Below are positions 52,424-63,804 of a stretch of 64,000 bases of DNA, in pieces. Every line of letters starts with the position of its first letter. Within the stretch, counting starts at the first letter, position 1. The translations under genes were made by a program, and so were the position numbers. Origin of the DNA: Paraburkholderia piptadeniae (GTDB lineage: Bacteria; Pseudomonadota; Gammaproteobacteria; Burkholderiales; Burkholderiaceae); the NCBI RefSeq assembly GCF_900007165.1, contig NZ_CYGY02000035.1, forward strand, positions 1 through 64,000. The letters run 5' to 3'. Below the pieces are notes generated by a model that saw nothing but the letters and a program-made list of their open reading frames with translations, searched no databases and was not told the origin of the DNA.

Positions 52424-54352
52424 TTACTCGCCCGACTGGCTGCTTTCGAGCGAGCCGTACATCTTCACCTTCGAACGCTCGCGCAGCGCGTCGAGATAGG
52501 CTTCCGCTTCGGCCTGCGCGTTCACCGATGCAATCTGCTGCTGCGCAGCCGCGAGACGCTTCGAATCGGTCGGAGCCGGCGCAACCACGGCATTCACGCG
52601 ATAGATCACGTAACCGTCGGCACCGAGATCGACACCGACGTAAGCCGGCAACTTTTGGGCATCGGCCTTGTAAATTGCACCCAGTGCCGCAGCCGGCACG
52701 CCCTGCGCGTCGTTGCGCGACACCTTCAGCGAGGACGAGAAACCGTCCGTCGACTTCGACTTCTGCAGATCGGCCAGCTTCGCTTCGCCTTCCTTGCGCG
52801 CCAGGTCGGCGGCCTGTTGTGCGACGAGCTTCTGACGCACGGCATCCTTGACTGCGGCGAGCGCGGGCACGGCGGCCGGCTTGTACTCGGTCACGTGCGC
52901 GGCGACCAGCGTGTTGCTGCCAACGTCGATGGCCTGCGTGTTGTTGCGGTCCTTCACCGAATCATTCGCAAAGACGGCAGCGAGGAACTTCGCGCTGTTC
53001 AGCGGGCTATCCGGCGGCAGCGCGGTGTTGGCCTTCGGCGTGACCGTCGCGGTCTGGATCTGCAGCTTGTACTTGTCCGCGGCCGGCTGCAGGCTCTTCG
53101 CCTGTTCGTAGACTGTCGACGTGAAGCCTTCCGAATCGTCGCTGAATGCCTTGGCCGCAAGCTGCGTCTTCATGTCCTTCGCGATCGAGTCCTTCACTTC
53201 GTCGAAGGGCTTCGTCACCGACGGCTTCACGTCCGTCACCTTGACGATGTGATAACCGAAGTCCGACTGGATCAGGTCGCTGATCTCGTCCTTCTTCATC
53301 TTGAAGACGGCATCGTCGAACGCCTTGCCGCCCGCGATCATGCCCGGGCCGAAATAGCCCAGATCGCCGCCCTTCGATGCCGAACCCGGGTCTTGCGAAT
53401 CCTGCTGCGCGAGCTGCGCGAACTGATCCGGATGCGCCTTGACCTGCGCGAGGATCTCCTGCGCTTTCTGCTTCGCCTTGTCCTTGTCGGCGGCGCTCGC
53501 GTCCTTCGGCGCCGCGATCAGGATGTGGCTCGCGCGCACTTCGGCCGTCGTGCGGAAGTGCGCGATGTTGTCGTCGTAGTACTTCTTCAGATCGGCGTCG
53601 CTCGGATTCGCCGACGCAGTGAGCGTGGCCGGCGACATCACGAGGTACTGGATCGTCGCCGTCGCGGGCGTGGCGAAGTCGTTGCTGTGCGCGTCGTAGT
53701 ACGCCTGGATTTGCGCGTCGGTCGGCTTCACCTTCGACTCGTACTCCTTCGCATGGAATGCGAGACCCTGCACTTCGCGCTGCTGCTCGGCGAGTTCGGT
53801 CAGATGCTGGGCGAGCGTCTTCGGCGTGAACGCCGTCTGCGTGATCACGGCCGGCAACTGCTGCATCGCCATGCCGTAGCGGACCTGCTCCTGATATTGA
53901 TCGGGCGTGATGCCCTGCATCGCGAGGAGTTCTTTGTATTTGTTCAGGTCGATCGACCCGTCGGGGTTCTTCAGCGAACCGATCACGGGGTCGGCCAACA
54001 GAGCGCGGCGCAGCGCATCGTCGGAAACGGTCAGATGCAGGCGTTGCGTTTCGTCGGCGAGCACGCGCTGTTGAATCAGGCCGTCGAGCATGTCCTTGCG
54101 GCGCTCCGGCGTGTCGAACACCTTCGAGTCGAACTGGGCGCCTAGCATCTGTCGCGCGCGGTCCATTTGCTGGCGCCACGCGTTGTCGAACTCGGCGCGC
54201 GTGATCTTGTGACCGTTGACGCTCGCGACGTTCGAGGTCTCGTCAAAGAAACCGCGGAAGCCCTGGATACCCACAAAGCCCAAGCCCGGCAGAATGACCA
54301 GGATGAGCATGAACATCATCAGACGTTGGTGATTGCGGAAGAAATCGAGCAT
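52424..54352 (-). CDS. ppiD: inner-membrane-anchored foldase PpiD
   Basis: A 642-residue SurA/PpiD-type chaperone with a single N-terminal anchor (about 11-30, LMMFMLILVILPGLGFVGIQ) and a large periplasmic part. A SurA_N-like region follows (VASVNGHKITRAEFDNAWRQ). One parvulin domain covers about 272-380 (EVRASHILIAAPKDAS, DPGSASKGGDLGYFGPG, FGYHIVKVTDVKP). It helps newly exported proteins leave the Sec translocon. Position after hupB and the two tRNA genes is usual in this order of bacteria. A TTG-started extension to 54403 is not needed. Confidence 0.94.
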   Translation of the reverse strand: MLDFFRNHQRLMMFMLILVILPGLGFVGIQGFRGFFDETSNVASVNGHKITRAEFDNAWRQQMDRARQMLGAQFDSKVFDTPERRKDMLDGLIQQRVLADETQRLHLTVSDDALRRALLADPVIGSLKNPDGSIDLNKYKELLAMQGITPDQYQEQVRYGMAMQQLPAVITQTAFTPKTLAQHLTELAEQQREVQGLAFHAKEYESKVKPTDAQIQAYYDAHSNDFATPATATIQYLVMSPATLTASANPSDADLKKYYDDNIAHFRTTAEVRASHILIAAPKDASAADKDKAKQKAQEILAQVKAHPDQFAQLAQQDSQDPGSASKGGDLGYFGPGMIAGGKAFDDAVFKMKKDEISDLIQSDFGYHIVKVTDVKPSVTKPFDEVKDSIAKDMKTQLAAKAFSDDSEGFTSTVYEQAKSLQPAADKYKLQIQTATVTPKANTALPPDSPLNSAKFLAAVFANDSVKDRNNTQAIDVGSNTLVAAHVTEYKPAAVPALAAVKDAVRQKLVAQQAADLARKEGEAKLADLQKSKSTDGFSSSLKVSRNDAQGVPAAALGAIYKADAQKLPAYVGVDLGADGYVIYRVNAVVAPAPTDSKRLAAAQQQIASVNAQAEAEAYLDALRERSKVKMYGSLESSQSGE

Positions 54353-54413
54353 GCTTGAGGAGGCAATAGTCAGGTGCCAAAAACGGAACGCCCGATAGTA
54401 CAACAGCGGGCAA

Positions 54414-54441
54414 TAAAAAAGGCGAACCGGAGTTCGCCTTT
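54414..54441 (-). terminator. terminator downstream of the tRNA genes
   Basis: A perfect 10-bp stem (AAAGGCGAAC with GTTCGCCTTT), CGGA loop, and a T run on the minus strand opposite 54415-54420. It ends the tRNA transcript before ppiD. Confidence 0.9.
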
Positions 54442-54450
54442 CTAGGATAC

Positions 54451-54527
54451 TGGCGGAGTGGACGGGACTCGAACCCGCGACCCCCGGCGTGACAGGCCGG
54501 TATTCTAACCGACTGAACTACCACTCC
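54451..54527 (-). tRNA. tRNA-Asp (GTC)
   Basis: A 77-base gene read on the minus strand from GGAGTGG to an encoded CCA end. The anticodon stem-loop reads CCTGTCACG with GTC anticodon; the T arm holds GGTTCGAGTCC. It lies 41 bases downstream of the tRNA-Val gene and should be part of the same transcript. Confidence 0.95.
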
Positions 54528-54568
54528 TTTTGCCGCATATGCTGCAGCGTGTCACTTCAATCTGGAAC

Positions 54569-54644
54569 TGGTGGGTGCTGAGAGGCTCGAACTCCCGACC
54601 TACGCCTTGTAAGGGCGCCGCTCTACCAACTGAGCTAAGCACCC
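54569..54644 (-). tRNA. tRNA-Val (TAC)
   Basis: A 76-base gene from GGGTGCT to an encoded CCA. The anticodon loop CTTACAA gives TAC; the D arm is AGCTCAGTTGGTAGAGC and the T arm AGTTCGAGCCT. It lies 70 bases beyond the hupB stop. Confidence 0.95.
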
Positions 54645-54714
54645 GCTCCGAGATTGCCGCCGCCTGATTGCTCATGCCGACTTGCATCGACAATCTCATC
54701 AAGCAGCGAGCCCA

Positions 54715-54987
54715 TTAGTTTAACGCATCTTTCAGCGCTTTGCCAGGCCTAAATTTCGGGACCTTGGCAGCCTTGATCTTGATCGCCGCGCCCGTGCGCG
54801 GATTGCGGCCCGTGCGAGCCGTGCGCTTGCCCACGGCGAACGTGCCGAAGCCGACCAGCGTGACCGAACCACCCTTTTTCAACGTGCCTTTGACGCCACC
54901 GATCACGGCATCCAGCGCACGGCCCGCCGCCGCTTTCGAAATGTCGGCTTGTTGTGCGATGTGATCGATTAATTCCGTTTTATTCAT
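54715..54987 (-). CDS. hupB: DNA-binding protein HU-beta
   Basis: A 90-residue nucleoid protein. MNKTELIDHIAQQADISKAAAGRAL, the VTLVGFGTFAVGKRTARTGRNPRTG arm with the DNA-intercalating RNPxTG proline, and KVPKFRPGKALKDALN are all canonical. The gene follows lon, the usual position, but has its own promoter (55075-55103) and lies beyond the lon terminator. Confidence 0.97.
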   Translation of the reverse strand: MNKTELIDHIAQQADISKAAAGRALDAVIGGVKGTLKKGGSVTLVGFGTFAVGKRTARTGRNPRTGAAIKIKAAKVPKFRPGKALKDALN

Positions 54988-55074
54988 TTAAAGCCCCCGA
55001 GTGTGTAGTTGGGCAATCATGAAAGCGCTTAAGCGCCCGGTTATTTGCGGCACGGCATAATTTGCCGGCCACTC

Positions 55075-55103
55075 ATTAGAATGGTCCGAAACCCTTGTGT
55101 CAA
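55075..55103 (-). promoter_or_regulatory. sigma70-type promoter of hupB
   Basis: On the minus strand a perfect TTGACA (opposite 55098-55103) and TCTAAT (opposite 55075-55080) are separated by exactly 17 bases. Transcription should start about 80 bases before the hupB ATG. Confidence 0.8.
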
Positions 55104-55264
55104 GCGGGGTTGGGCCTGATTCGAATGGTGCGTCGAAGGCTTGTCGATAACAATATCTTGCAAAGAGACCGATGCAGATGCAACGAATCCTGCCGGTTAA
55201 AAACGGTATTCACGAGAGCGGACACGAAAAAACGTTTGCGCAGTTTCTCTTCGGCATACGCAAA

Positions 55265-55296
55265 TAAAAAACCCGCGGACCAAGCCGCGGGTTTTC
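55265..55296 (-). terminator. terminator of lon
   Basis: An 11-bp stem AAAACCCGCGG with CCGCGGGTTTT and a 6-base loop; A run at 55266-55271 gives the T tract on the minus strand. Confidence 0.88.
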
Positions 55297-55336
55297 TCTT
55301 GCTGACAGCGCCGGCTGCCACCGGCCGATCAGACGC

Positions 55337-57754
<2,418 letters not shown>

Positions 57755-57790
57755 TTCATTTCCCCATGAGTGGAATCAGTTTGTTCGGTA

Positions 57791-57818
57791 GTTGAGGCCG
57801 CATAAAACGATTGCAAGC
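57791..57818 (-). promoter_or_regulatory. possible sigma32 promoter of lon
   Basis: On the minus strand CTTGCAA (one change from CTTGAAA) is followed after 13 bases by CCTCAACT, which keeps five fixed positions of the CCCCATnT consensus. Its end is 36 bases before the lon ATG. Heat-shock control of lon is well known in proteobacteria; this site is only a consensus match by eye. Confidence 0.4.
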
Positions 57819-57882
57819 CTCCGCGTGTGGGAAAAGTTCAGTGACTCCAGAAAAACGTTCCGTCCTGACGACACGATAAACG

Positions 57883-57918
57883 AAAAAAGCCGTTCACGCG
57901 CCATGAACGGCTTTTTTT
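57883..57918 (-). terminator. terminator of clpX
   Basis: AAAAAAGCCGTTCA pairs with TGAACGGCTTTTTT around a 7-base loop; strong on the minus strand, downstream of the clpX stop. Confidence 0.9.
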
Positions 57919-57936
57919 CAACAATCGGGAAGCCGA

Positions 57937-59208
57937 TCAATTCGAGCCCGCCACCTTCGGAGCGTCTTCGTAGATCAACAGCGGTTTTCCGTCACCATCA
58001 ATGACATTGTCGTCAATAATGACTTTGCTGACGCCCTTCATTGCCGGCAGTTCGTACATCACGTCGAGCAACGCCTGTTCCAGGATCGACCGCAAGCCAC
58101 GTGCCCCCGTCTTACGGCGGATCGCCTTGCGCGCAACGGCCTGCAACGCCGCCGGACGGATCTCCAGCTCGACACGCTCCATGTTGAACAGCTTGTGATA
58201 CTGCTTCACGAGCGCATTCTTCGGTTCGACCAGAATCTTCATCAGCGCGGCTTCGTCGAGCTTGCCGAGCGTTGCCACGACAGGCAGACGGCCGATCAGT
58301 TCTGGAATCAGGCCGAATTTGATGAGATCTTCCGGCTCGACTTCGCGCAGCACCTCGCCCGCGTCGCGATCCTGCTTGCTCTTGACGCTCGCGCCGAAAC
58401 CGATCCCCGTTTTTTCCGTACGATCGACGATGACTTTCTCGAGGCCGTCGAACGCCCCACCGCAGATGAACAGGATGTTGGTCGTGTCGACCTGGATGAA
58501 ATCCTGGTTCGGGTGCTTACGGCCACCTTGCGGCGGCACCGACGCCATCGTGCCCTCGACCAGCTTCAGCAGCGCCTGCTGCACGCCTTCGCCCGACACG
58601 TCGCGGGTAATCGACGGGTTGTCCGACTTGCGGCTGATCTTGTCGATTTCGTCGATGTAGACAATGCCGCGCTGCGCCTTGTCGACTTCGTAGTTGCAGT
58701 TTTGCAGCAGCTTCTGAATGATGTTTTCGACGTCTTCGCCGACGTAGCCGGCTTCCGTCAGCGTGGTCGCGTCGGCGATCACGAACGGCACGTTCAGAAG
58801 GCGCGCAAGCGTCTGCGCGAGCAGCGTCTTGCCGGAGCCCGTCGGGCCGATCAGCAGAATGTTGCTCTTCGACAACTCGACGTCGTCCTTCTTGTCGAGA
58901 TGCTTGAGACGCTTGTAGTGGTTGTACACCGCGACCGCGAGAATTTTCTTCGCGCGTTCCTGCCCGATCACGTATTGATCGAGGATATCGCGGATTTCCT
59001 GAGGACTCGGCAGATCGGACTTGGACAGACCTGTTTCCAGACCCGCGCCCGCTGCTTCGTCGCGAATGATCTCGTTGCAAAGGTCGATACATTCATCGCA
59101 AATGAATACCGACGGGCCAGCAATCAGCTTTTTGACTTCGTGCTGGCTCTTACCGCAGAACGAGCAATACAACAGCTTTTCGCTGTTAGAACCTTTTTTG
59201 TCCGCCAT
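57937..59208 (-). CDS. clpX: ATP-dependent Clp protease ATP-binding subunit ClpX
   Basis: The AAA+ unfoldase that feeds substrates to ClpP. The 423 residues begin with a zinc-binding domain (C15, C18, C37, C40 in YCSFCGKSQ and FICDECIDLC). Walker A is GPTGSGKT (121-128), Walker B IVYIDEIDKI, and the ClpP-docking IGF loop is EKTGIGFGA at about 264. Upstream in-frame codons to 59259 are not needed; GGAGG lies before 59208. It is 207 bases downstream of clpP on the same strand. Confidence 0.98.
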   Translation of the reverse strand: MADKKGSNSEKLLYCSFCGKSQHEVKKLIAGPSVFICDECIDLCNEIIRDEAAGAGLETGLSKSDLPSPQEIRDILDQYVIGQERAKKILAVAVYNHYKRLKHLDKKDDVELSKSNILLIGPTGSGKTLLAQTLARLLNVPFVIADATTLTEAGYVGEDVENIIQKLLQNCNYEVDKAQRGIVYIDEIDKISRKSDNPSITRDVSGEGVQQALLKLVEGTMASVPPQGGRKHPNQDFIQVDTTNILFICGGAFDGLEKVIVDRTEKTGIGFGASVKSKQDRDAGEVLREVEPEDLIKFGLIPELIGRLPVVATLGKLDEAALMKILVEPKNALVKQYHKLFNMERVELEIRPAALQAVARKAIRRKTGARGLRSILEQALLDVMYELPAMKGVSKVIIDDNVIDGDGKPLLIYEDAPKVAGSN

Positions 59209-59415
59209 AAATGTGTGAGCCTCCGGACACTCGAATGACATGATACGCCGTTTGCCCACCCCATTCAGTCAGGGGTAGGACGGATGCGCAAAAGCTGTGA
59301 CGGCGTTTGCCGCAGGCGTTCAGACGGGTCTTATTATTTCACAAGGTTTTGCGCCGGCGCTCTTCCCCCAATTTGAAGGAAAAGCGCTCCGGATCAGTCA
59401 TGTTTCAGCGAATCT

Positions 59416-60075
59416 TTACGGACGCTTATGCAGAACCTGATCGACGAGACCATACGCCTGCGCGTCGTCACCAGACATGAAGTTGTCGCGGTCCGTGTCA
59501 CGCTGAATCCGCTCGACAGGTTGACCGGTGTGATGTGACAGCAACTGGTTCAGACGCTCCTTCAGGTACAGAATCTCGCGTGCCTGAATTTCGATATCCG
59601 ATGCCTGGCCGCGTGCGCCGCCCAGCGGCTGGTGGATCATCACGCGCGCGTTCGGCAGCGCGAAACGCTTGCCCTTCGCGCCCGCAGCGAGCAGGAACGC
59701 GCCCATGCTGGCCGCGAGACCCATGCACAGCGTTGACACGTCCGGCTTGATGAACTGCATCGTGTCGTAGATCGCCATGCCTGCCGATACCGAGCCACCC
59801 GGGCTGTTGATGTAGAAGCTGATGTCCTTGTCCGGATTTTCGCTTTCGAGGAACAGCAACTGCGCGATCACGAGGTTCGCCGTCTGATCGTTCACTTCGC
59901 CAACCAGGAAAACCACGCGCTCCTTCAGCAGGCGCGAGTAGATGTCATAAGAACGTTCGCCGCGACCGCTCGTTTCGACGACGATCGGCACGAGGCCGAG
60001 CGCTTGCGCTTCGAGATCCCGATCCCGTGACGACTGGGAGGTCAACGTGTCCAGCATTTGAGCGCGAAAGGTCAT
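59416..60075 (-). CDS. clpP: ATP-dependent Clp protease proteolytic subunit
   Basis: A 219-residue serine protease forming two stacked heptamers. The triad is S123 (GLAASMGAFLL), H148 (VMIHQPLGG) and D197 (RDTDRDNFM), with the same spacing as E. coli ClpP; the propeptide region is slightly longer. GLVPIVVETSGRGERSYDIYSRLL is the conserved N-terminal part. It lies between tig and clpX, and a sigma32-like promoter is seen 45 bases upstream. Confidence 0.98.
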   Translation of the reverse strand: MTFRAQMLDTLTSQSSRDRDLEAQALGLVPIVVETSGRGERSYDIYSRLLKERVVFLVGEVNDQTANLVIAQLLFLESENPDKDISFYINSPGGSVSAGMAIYDTMQFIKPDVSTLCMGLAASMGAFLLAAGAKGKRFALPNARVMIHQPLGGARGQASDIEIQAREILYLKERLNQLLSHHTGQPVERIQRDTDRDNFMSGDDAQAYGLVDQVLHKRP

Positions 60076-60120
60076 GCAATGGATCCTTGTCAGGAAATGT
60101 TCTGATAGCCGATTCTGAAC

Positions 60121-60149
60121 AATTGGGTGCGCCCGCGCACTTCTTCAAG
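60121..60149 (-). promoter_or_regulatory. possible sigma32 promoter of clpP
   Basis: On the minus strand CTTGAA (opposite 60144-60149) is followed after 14 bases by CACCCAATT, which resembles the CCCCATnT heat-shock -10. Its end is 45 bases before the clpP ATG. The -35 core is exact; the -10 matches about five of seven fixed positions. Confidence 0.45.
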
Positions 60150-60214
60150 TGCAAAAACCGCCGACAAGCGTTCTTTTAGCATGAATCGGCCATCGGTACG
60201 GTTTCTCAGCATGT

Positions 60215-60258
60215 AAAAACGGCGTGCGGGCCGTCGCTCGGACAGCCGGCACGCCGTT
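60215..60258 (-). terminator. terminator of tig
   Basis: A 10-bp stem (60218-60227 with 60249-60258) with an imperfect GC-rich extension, followed on the minus strand by a T run opposite 60215-60219. It separates tig from clpP. Confidence 0.8.
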
Positions 60259-60268
60259 GCAGCGATGC

Positions 60269-61615
60269 TTAAGCTTGCGCAGTAGCGCTTGCCAGCTCTT
60301 CGAAGCTCACTTCCTTGTCCGTCACCTTCGCCTTGCTCAGCACGAAATCGACGACGTTGGACTCAACGACATACGCTTCCATTTCGGCAAGGCGTTGCTG
60401 GTTCGAATAATACCAGCGGACGACTTCCTTCGGGTCTTCGTAGCTCTTCGCGAATTCGTCGACTTCCGCGCGGATCTGTTCGGGCTTCGCCTGCAGGTCG
60501 TTGGCCTTCACCAGCTCCGCCAGCACGAGGCCCAGCTTCACGCGGCGCTCGGCCTGCTCGGCGAACATTTCGGCGGGAATCGGTGCGTCCTTCGCGTTCG
60601 GCACGCCGCGCTGCGCCAGATCCTGGCGCGCCATTTCGACGAGGCGCTGCTGGTCCTGCTCGATCAGCGCCTTCGGCACGTCGAGCTCGGAGATCTTCAG
60701 CAGTGCGTCCATCACCTGGTTCTTCACGACAGCCTGCGTGCGGCGCTTCGCTTCGCGCTCGAGGTTGTCCTTGATTTCGCTGCGCATCTTCGTCAGATCG
60801 CCGTCTTCGATACCGAGCGACTTGGCGAACTCGCCGTCGATTTCCGGCAGGTGCGGCCACTCGATCTTCTTCATCGTGATCGTGAATTGCGCGGTCTTGC
60901 CGGCGACTTCCTTGCCGTGATAGTCCTCGGGGAAGTTCAAGTCGAATTCCTTCGACTCGCCGACCTTCAGACCGAGCGCCGCCTTTTCGAATTCCGGCAG
61001 CATGCGGCCTTCACCCAGGACAAACGCGAAGTCGTCCGCGCTGCCACCCTGGAATGCTTCGCCGTCGATCTTGCCGACGAAGTCGACCGTCACGCGGTCG
61101 CCGTCCTTCGCAGCCGTGTCCGCGCCGCCGTCGCCGTGCTCGCCAGCTTCGCCGCGAGCGTGGAAGTGCACGCGCTGCTTACGAAGAATGTCCAGCGTGC
61201 GGTCGATTTCCGCGTCGCTGATCGTGGTCTTCGTGCGTTCGATTTCAGCCGTCGCCACGTCGCCCAGCTTCACTTCCGGGTAAACCTCGAACGTGGCGTC
61301 GAATGCGTAGGCGCCTTCGGCCGCATCCGTCTTCGGGCTGAAGCTCGGCTGGCCAGCGACGCGCAGGTTTTCCGCGCGGCTGATGTCGAAGAATTCCTTG
61401 CCAACCTTGTCGCTCAGCACTTCGGCTTCCACCTGACCCGCATACTGCTGCGTCACCATCTTGAGCGGCACCTTGCCCGGGCGGAAACCCGGCATGCGCA
61501 CATTCTTCGCGAGTTGACGGATACGCGCGTCCACTTCCTTCTGCACGGTGTCCTTCGGCAGGGAAATCGTCACGCGGCGTTCGAGCTTGCCGAGGTTTTC
61601 AACAACGTTAGCCAT
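60269..61615 (-). CDS. tig: trigger factor
   Basis: The ribosome-bound chaperone and prolyl isomerase. The 448 residues begin with the ribosome-binding domain, including the signature GFRPGKVPLKMV. The FKBP domain (about 160-250) has DRVTVDFVGKIDGEAFQGGSADDFAFVLGEGRMLPEFEKAALG, and the C-terminal arms end DFVLSKAKVTDKEVSFEELAS. First gene of the tig-clpP-clpX-lon order typical of this group. Confidence 0.98.
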   Translation of the reverse strand: MANVVENLGKLERRVTISLPKDTVQKEVDARIRQLAKNVRMPGFRPGKVPLKMVTQQYAGQVEAEVLSDKVGKEFFDISRAENLRVAGQPSFSPKTDAAEGAYAFDATFEVYPEVKLGDVATAEIERTKTTISDAEIDRTLDILRKQRVHFHARGEAGEHGDGGADTAAKDGDRVTVDFVGKIDGEAFQGGSADDFAFVLGEGRMLPEFEKAALGLKVGESKEFDLNFPEDYHGKEVAGKTAQFTITMKKIEWPHLPEIDGEFAKSLGIEDGDLTKMRSEIKDNLEREAKRRTQAVVKNQVMDALLKISELDVPKALIEQDQQRLVEMARQDLAQRGVPNAKDAPIPAEMFAEQAERRVKLGLVLAELVKANDLQAKPEQIRAEVDEFAKSYEDPKEVVRWYYSNQQRLAEMEAYVVESNVVDFVLSKAKVTDKEVSFEELASATAQA

Positions 61616-62139
61616 GGCTTCAATCGTCCTAAAATTATTCGAGCGAATCAGTTATCTTGTCTGCGCCGCCTGTCGATGTCCGCTTTGCGTCTTGCGCCCG
61701 ACACTGCGTTTTGCATTCGCTATAGCGCAGGGTCGCCGCGTCGCTTCGCTCACTCACGTGTGACATCGATCGCGTGCCTCTCGCCGCGGGCTGCGAGGCC
61801 GCCGGCAGCACAGTTTGGGTCAGAGAGCCAAATATTCTAGCAAACTATTCGCGCGCCTAGCCGCGATTCGCTGTTTCGAGGATTTCGAGCAGCCCCCCCA
61901 CGCCGATCTGCCCCATCGCGCAGTCACCCGACGTGCTTTTGCCTTGTCCTGACGCACGCAGCATCTGTGAGGCAAAGTCAATTCTGCCTATACCTTCCGG
62001 TATATTCAGTCGCGCACCGCATGCTGATAAGCTTCACCACAACCTGATACGCTGCTGCGCGCGCAGATGCGCTCGGGCCGCTCCACATCGCATCGCGTGA
62101 TCGCGTCGATGGCTTCCATTCCAACTCAACAGAGACACC
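61616..62139. other. divergent region between tig and glycerate kinase genes
   Basis: About 520 bases without a supported gene. TATACC-TTCC-GGTATA (61989-62004) is a perfect inverted repeat and may be an operator for the glycerate kinase gene. Upstream of tig a TAGAAT occurs on the minus strand near 61837 but has no good -35. No tRNA gene is seen here. Confidence 0.5.
61989..62004. promoter_or_regulatory. inverted repeat, possible operator
   Basis: A perfect 6-bp inverted repeat with a 4-base spacer, 136 bases before the glycerate kinase start. The MarR gene downstream of the kinase is a candidate binder, by position only. Confidence 0.35.
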
Positions 62140-63285
62140 ATGCCGAATACGCCGTCCGCGCCCATCGTCGTCATTGCACCCGACTCATTCAAAGGCTCGC
62201 TCTCGGCCGAGCAGGTCGCGCAGTCCATCGCGACGGGCATCCTGCGCGCGCGAGCCGATGCGACCATCCGCGTCTGCGCGATGGCGGACGGCGGCGAAGG
62301 CACGCTCGACGCCATGCTCACGCGCGGCGGCGAGCGCCGCATGCTCACGCTGCGCGGCGCGGCGGGCCCGTCGCGTGAAGCCGCAACGGGACTCCTCGCC
62401 GATGGCAGCGCGATCATCGAAACGGCGGAGATCGTCGGCATTACAGATCCTGTCGGCATGGGCGTCCCCGTCGAAAAGCGCGGCACGCGCGGCATGGGCG
62501 AAGCAATCCGTTCGCTGCTCGACGCGGGCGTGCGGCGGTTCTTCGTCGCGCTAGGCGGCAGCAGCACGAACGACGGCGGCGCGGGTCTGCTCGTCGGTCT
62601 CGGGCTCAAGCTGTTCGATGCGCAAGGACATGAGCTCGACCCGACGCCCGAGCAGCTCGCGCAACTGGCGCGTGTCGATGCATCGGGACTCGATGCGCGT
62701 CTGCGCGAGACGACGTTCATTGGCATGTCGGACGTCGACAATCCGCTGACGGGCGACCATGGCGCTACGGCAATCTTTGGTCCGCAGAAAGGCGTGACGC
62801 CGGAGCAGGTTGCGATCATCGACGCAGCCCTCGCCCGCTTTGCCGACCTCGTCGAACCGGCGATGAATCGTGTGGCGCGCAACGAGCCTGGCGCGGGCGC
62901 GGCGGGCGGCCTCGGCTTCGCGCTGCATATGCTGGGCGCCGAATTCGAGCCGGGCGCGGAAGTCGTTGCGCGCGAGATCGGTCTCGATGCCGCGCTCGAA
63001 GGCGCCAACTGGCTCATCACGGGCGAAGGCCGCTCAGACGTGCAGACGCTGCATGGCAAGGCGCCTTTCATCGCCTGCCGCCATGCGCGTGCGGCGGGCG
63101 TGCCGGCCACGCTGCTATCGGGTGCCGTCGACCCCACAGCGTTGCCGAAACTTGCCGAGCACTTCAGCGGATGCTTCTCGCCGGCCCCCGGTCCCATCAC
63201 GCTCGAAGTGGCGATCCGCGACGCGGCCACCCTTCTTGCGAACGAAGCCGAGCAGATGACGCGACTAAGGTATGGCCCGCGTTGA
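62140..63285 (+). CDS. glycerate 2-kinase, GarK/GlxK type
   Basis: Phosphorylates glycerate to 2-phosphoglycerate, linking glyoxylate, glucarate or allantoin breakdown to glycolysis. The 381 residues start PIVVIAPDSFKGSLSAEQVA, a family hallmark, with RVCAMADGGEGTLDAML, RFFVALGGSSTNDGGAGLL, DVDNPLTGDHGATAIFGPQKG and WLITGEGRSDVQTLHGKAP, all conserved in the GarK family. The usual partners (tartronate semialdehyde reductase, glyoxylate carboligase) are not in the window. The MarR gene 63 bases downstream may control it. Confidence 0.94.
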   Translation: MPNTPSAPIVVIAPDSFKGSLSAEQVAQSIATGILRARADATIRVCAMADGGEGTLDAMLTRGGERRMLTLRGAAGPSREAATGLLADGSAIIETAEIVGITDPVGMGVPVEKRGTRGMGEAIRSLLDAGVRRFFVALGGSSTNDGGAGLLVGLGLKLFDAQGHELDPTPEQLAQLARVDASGLDARLRETTFIGMSDVDNPLTGDHGATAIFGPQKGVTPEQVAIIDAALARFADLVEPAMNRVARNEPGAGAAGGLGFALHMLGAEFEPGAEVVAREIGLDAALEGANWLITGEGRSDVQTLHGKAPFIACRHARAAGVPATLLSGAVDPTALPKLAEHFSGCFSPAPGPITLEVAIRDAATLLANEAEQMTRLRYGPR

Positions 63286-63348
63286 CCGCGCGAGCGGATG
63301 CAGCAACAATCACATCGCGGGACTGCATCCACTCACAACAGGAAGACC

Positions 63349-63804
63349 ATGAAGGCCTCCGATAAAGCCGGACTCGAACAGTTTCTGACGTATCGTCTGC
63401 ACGTGCTGAATAAACTTTCCGAGCGGGGCATCAGCGAACGGTATATGGCCAGGCTGGACGTGACGCTGCCCGAAGCGCGCGTGATTGCCTCGGTCGGATC
63501 GTTCGGGCCGTTCTCGATCATGGACCTCGCGCGCCACGCGAACCTCGACAAAAGTCAGGCGAGCCGCGCAGCCGAAGCGTTGATCAGACAAGGACTCGTA
63601 CAACGCGAAGCGAGCGCGCAGGATGGCCGTGTCGTGCTCGTCTCGCTGACGACGGAAGGCCGCGCCCTGTATCGCAAGATAATGCCCATCGCGCGCAAGT
63701 GGAACACCGATCTGTTCGACTGCCTCGACGATCGCGAAAAGATCGCGCTTAGCGAAGCGCTCGACAAGGTAATCGAAAGCGCGATCGCGAGAAACGCCGA
63801 ATAG
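63349..63804 (+). CDS. MarR-family transcriptional regulator
   Basis: A 151-residue dimeric winged-helix regulator. FLTYRLHVLNKLSERGISERYMARLDVTLPEARVIASVGSF is the dimer and first-helix region, SIMDLARHANLDKSQASRAAEALIRQGLVQREASAQDGRVV the DNA-binding domain with its wing (about 57-100) and LTTEGRALYRKIMPIARKW the C-terminal helix. AGGAAG precedes the start at 63349. It follows the glycerate kinase gene on the same strand; its ligand and targets are unknown. Confidence 0.92.
   Translation: MKASDKAGLEQFLTYRLHVLNKLSERGISERYMARLDVTLPEARVIASVGSFGPFSIMDLARHANLDKSQASRAAEALIRQGLVQREASAQDGRVVLVSLTTEGRALYRKIMPIARKWNTDLFDCLDDREKIALSEALDKVIESAIARNAE

Larger units (their letters stand above)
54988..55336. 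other. lon-hupB intergenic region
   Basis: Holds the lon terminator (55265-55296) and the hupB promoter (55075-55103). The rest has no supported gene; frames of 70 to 80 codons here are not convincing. Confidence 0.5.

Noticed and set aside
59358..59388. Stem-loop between clpP and clpX
   Set aside because: Nine of ten pairs form, but no T tract follows on the minus strand, so I do not call a terminator; it may be an mRNA structure.
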